Of a DNA stretch of 64,000 nt, positions 62,501-64,000 are shown in pieces. Location: contig VXAZ01000289.1 of assembly GCA_013399875.1 (NCBI GenBank), forward strand, positions 2,112,679 to 2,176,678, in the 5' to 3' direction. The translations under genes were made by a program, and so were the position numbers. The notes under the pieces are model-generated. The model was not told the DNA's origin and did not search any database. It was given only the letters and a program-made list of their open reading frames with translations. Every line of letters starts with the position of its first letter. Within the stretch, counting starts at the first letter, position 1. The DNA is from Gymnorhina tibicen (Eukaryota > Chordata > Aves > Passeriformes > Artamidae).

Positions 62501-64000
62501 AATTCAGTCTGGTTACTTGAAAACAGAATTACTATTCTAAGTAAAAGTATCAGAAAAAGTCCCAGAGAAAACAACTTTTTTCATGGCAAAGCCATAAAAA
62601 ACTCATTCTATGCCTGAATTAATGTAATTTACAGTAACTCTAAAGTCAGCTGTAATTCAAAAAGGAAGACAAAAAAGCTGTTTCTGAAGTTAGATAGTAA
62701 TTCTGAGAATTCACTTTCTTTCCTTTTCCATATTGACTCCCTGTTTGGAAGTTTATGCAACGATTTCAGTTCACATAGATAAGATGTAATGCTTGTTACG
62801 GTAGTATTTTGAACAGGTTTGGCAGAAGTGAATGGGTAATTTTTCAGTAAATTGCTCAGGCTGAAATTAAGATATTGAGTTCTTGTGATTTCTACACATT
62901 TTTTAGCTTGTGGTCTCAACCCTAGAGGAATGTGTGTTTACATCTTTTGCATGTCTTTTTGAGCAGACAGACCAGCAAGAAAGGGCAAGAAAACCTCTGG
63001 GACATAGTTCTTGTGACACCAGATAGATAGTGCTGTACCACATTAATATCCAGGATAATGATGCAGTATTGACAGGGCCATCACCACGAAGGCCAACAAA
63101 TAATATGTGAATGTGCTACACCATTGTAGAGGCTCGAGTATTTTTATTCCAAGGTTCAACCCTCATAAGCTTTTGTTTCAATAAGAGTACAGATTGACCT
63201 AAGTGTATCTAAAGCAGTCATGGTTTTATGTTCTTATTGATTGCATGTAGCAAGAAAGTAAGTTTCTGGACCTGAATCTTTTACAAATTTTTCATTTTGA
63301 CTATCACGCTCTCCTTTATATTGTAAATAACTCTAATGATGATGCAGTGAAGCTTTTCTTTCACACATGTTTAAAAGACTAATTGGTCTCAGCTGTAATA
63401 TGGGCCCTTTACAGTCAGCTGGTATAAGTAATTCCTCTGGCCACATGCTATAAACCCAGACTCTTGCTATGGGTTCTATAAGTTCCACCTGGCCAGTATA
63501 CTTGCTTCCTGGGATACCATATACCTATAAACATGATTATTCAGTAGTTGAGGACAAGTTTTTAGATGATGTTTGAGTCTGACAAGAAACACTGTCTAAT
63601 GCGAGTAATTCAGTTTGTCTTAATCGAACTCACTTTTTTTTAGGCAGTCACTACTGTTCTTACACCTGACTTTGTGCTTATCCAGACACTCTGATGAGAA
63701 GAAGAGCATGTTCACCAGGTGGAGTCTGTGGGTGGCCAGCTTTGCTTGAGGCACAGGGGACAGTCAGGTGGACATTATTGGGAGCATAGCAGTCATGTGT
63801 TAAATTTTCTGAAGGGATAGGATGGGCCTTTAAGACCATAAAGGGACCACAACAGACAATTTTGTGAATTTCTACATAAGAGCAAAACAAAAGTCTATGT
63901 CTTGCAAATTGCAGCCAATGAAGAAGCACAAACGACCATAGCATTGTAAATATTTGGAATACTAAATATTCTGCTGGCCACTCTTTAGAGAAATAAGGCA
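53565..64000. other. Unassigned single-copy sequence
   Basis: The last 10.4 kb hold no gene or recent repeat that I recognise. Low-complexity tracts include A12 at 54013-54024 and a T run at 59760-59769. A weak candidate exon at 60903-61026 is discussed in the findings. A 122-codon minus-strand frame at 61321-61689 crosses a G+C-richer stretch but resembles no family I know. Confidence 0.5.

Noticed and set aside
1..64000. CRISPR array, bacterial operon, integrative element or phage
   Set aside because: No regularly spaced direct repeats with unique spacers, no ribosome-binding-site-led gene strings and no long open frames are present. The repeats are those of a bird genome.

Overview
The window reads as avian nuclear DNA, most likely from a passerine. 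The evidence is five recent CR1 LINE copies with typical bird 3' ends, four isolated retroviral LTRs of types I associate with bird (mostly songbird) genomes, and single-copy, AT-rich sequence between them. I see no bacterial, plasmid or phage architecture: no operons, tRNA, rRNA or CRISPR array. No protein-coding gene can be supported. Open frames outside repeats are all short (longest about 153 codons), and the longest frames of all (up to about 217 codons) lie inside LTRs, where GC-rich tandem units happen to stay open. The window is therefore best read as intergenic or deep-intronic sequence.

Layout: 1-2706 is unassigned. 2712-3606 is a complete solo LTR (A) in minus orientation, with near-matching 5-bp flanks and one ambiguous base. 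4731-6301 is an older LTR (B) of the same broad family, also minus, split by a plus-strand CR1 (4901-5467). Further CR1 tails lie at 11393-12032 (+), 17031-17247 (+), 27641-27711 (-) and 46388-46658 (+). Two ancient palindromic MITE-like relics lie at 18385-18483 and 19634-19702. A small CpG cluster with a 12-bp palindrome is at 22223-22306. A very old CR1/L3-type LINE lies on the minus strand at about 23960-25420; it still shows decayed reverse-transcriptase motifs and the C-terminal part of the ORF. 31018-33660 is a long AT-rich block with no open frame of 60 codons or more, and is the best place to look for conserved non-coding elements. 47419-47993 is a third LTR (C, minus) with a clear TATA box and poly(A) signal. 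53082-53559 is a fourth LTR (D, plus) bounded by a perfect 5-bp target duplication. The remainder to 64000 is unassigned single-copy sequence with a few simple repeats and one weak candidate exon at 60903-61026.

Nothing here looks like a new multi-gene system. The most informative content is the stratigraphy of transposons: nested insertion, differing CpG decay, solo LTRs with target duplications, and deep relics. A few non-repeat structures also deserve comparative checking. Family assignments rest on recalled features of avian CR1 and ERV LTRs plus internal comparison of the copies. No database search was run.
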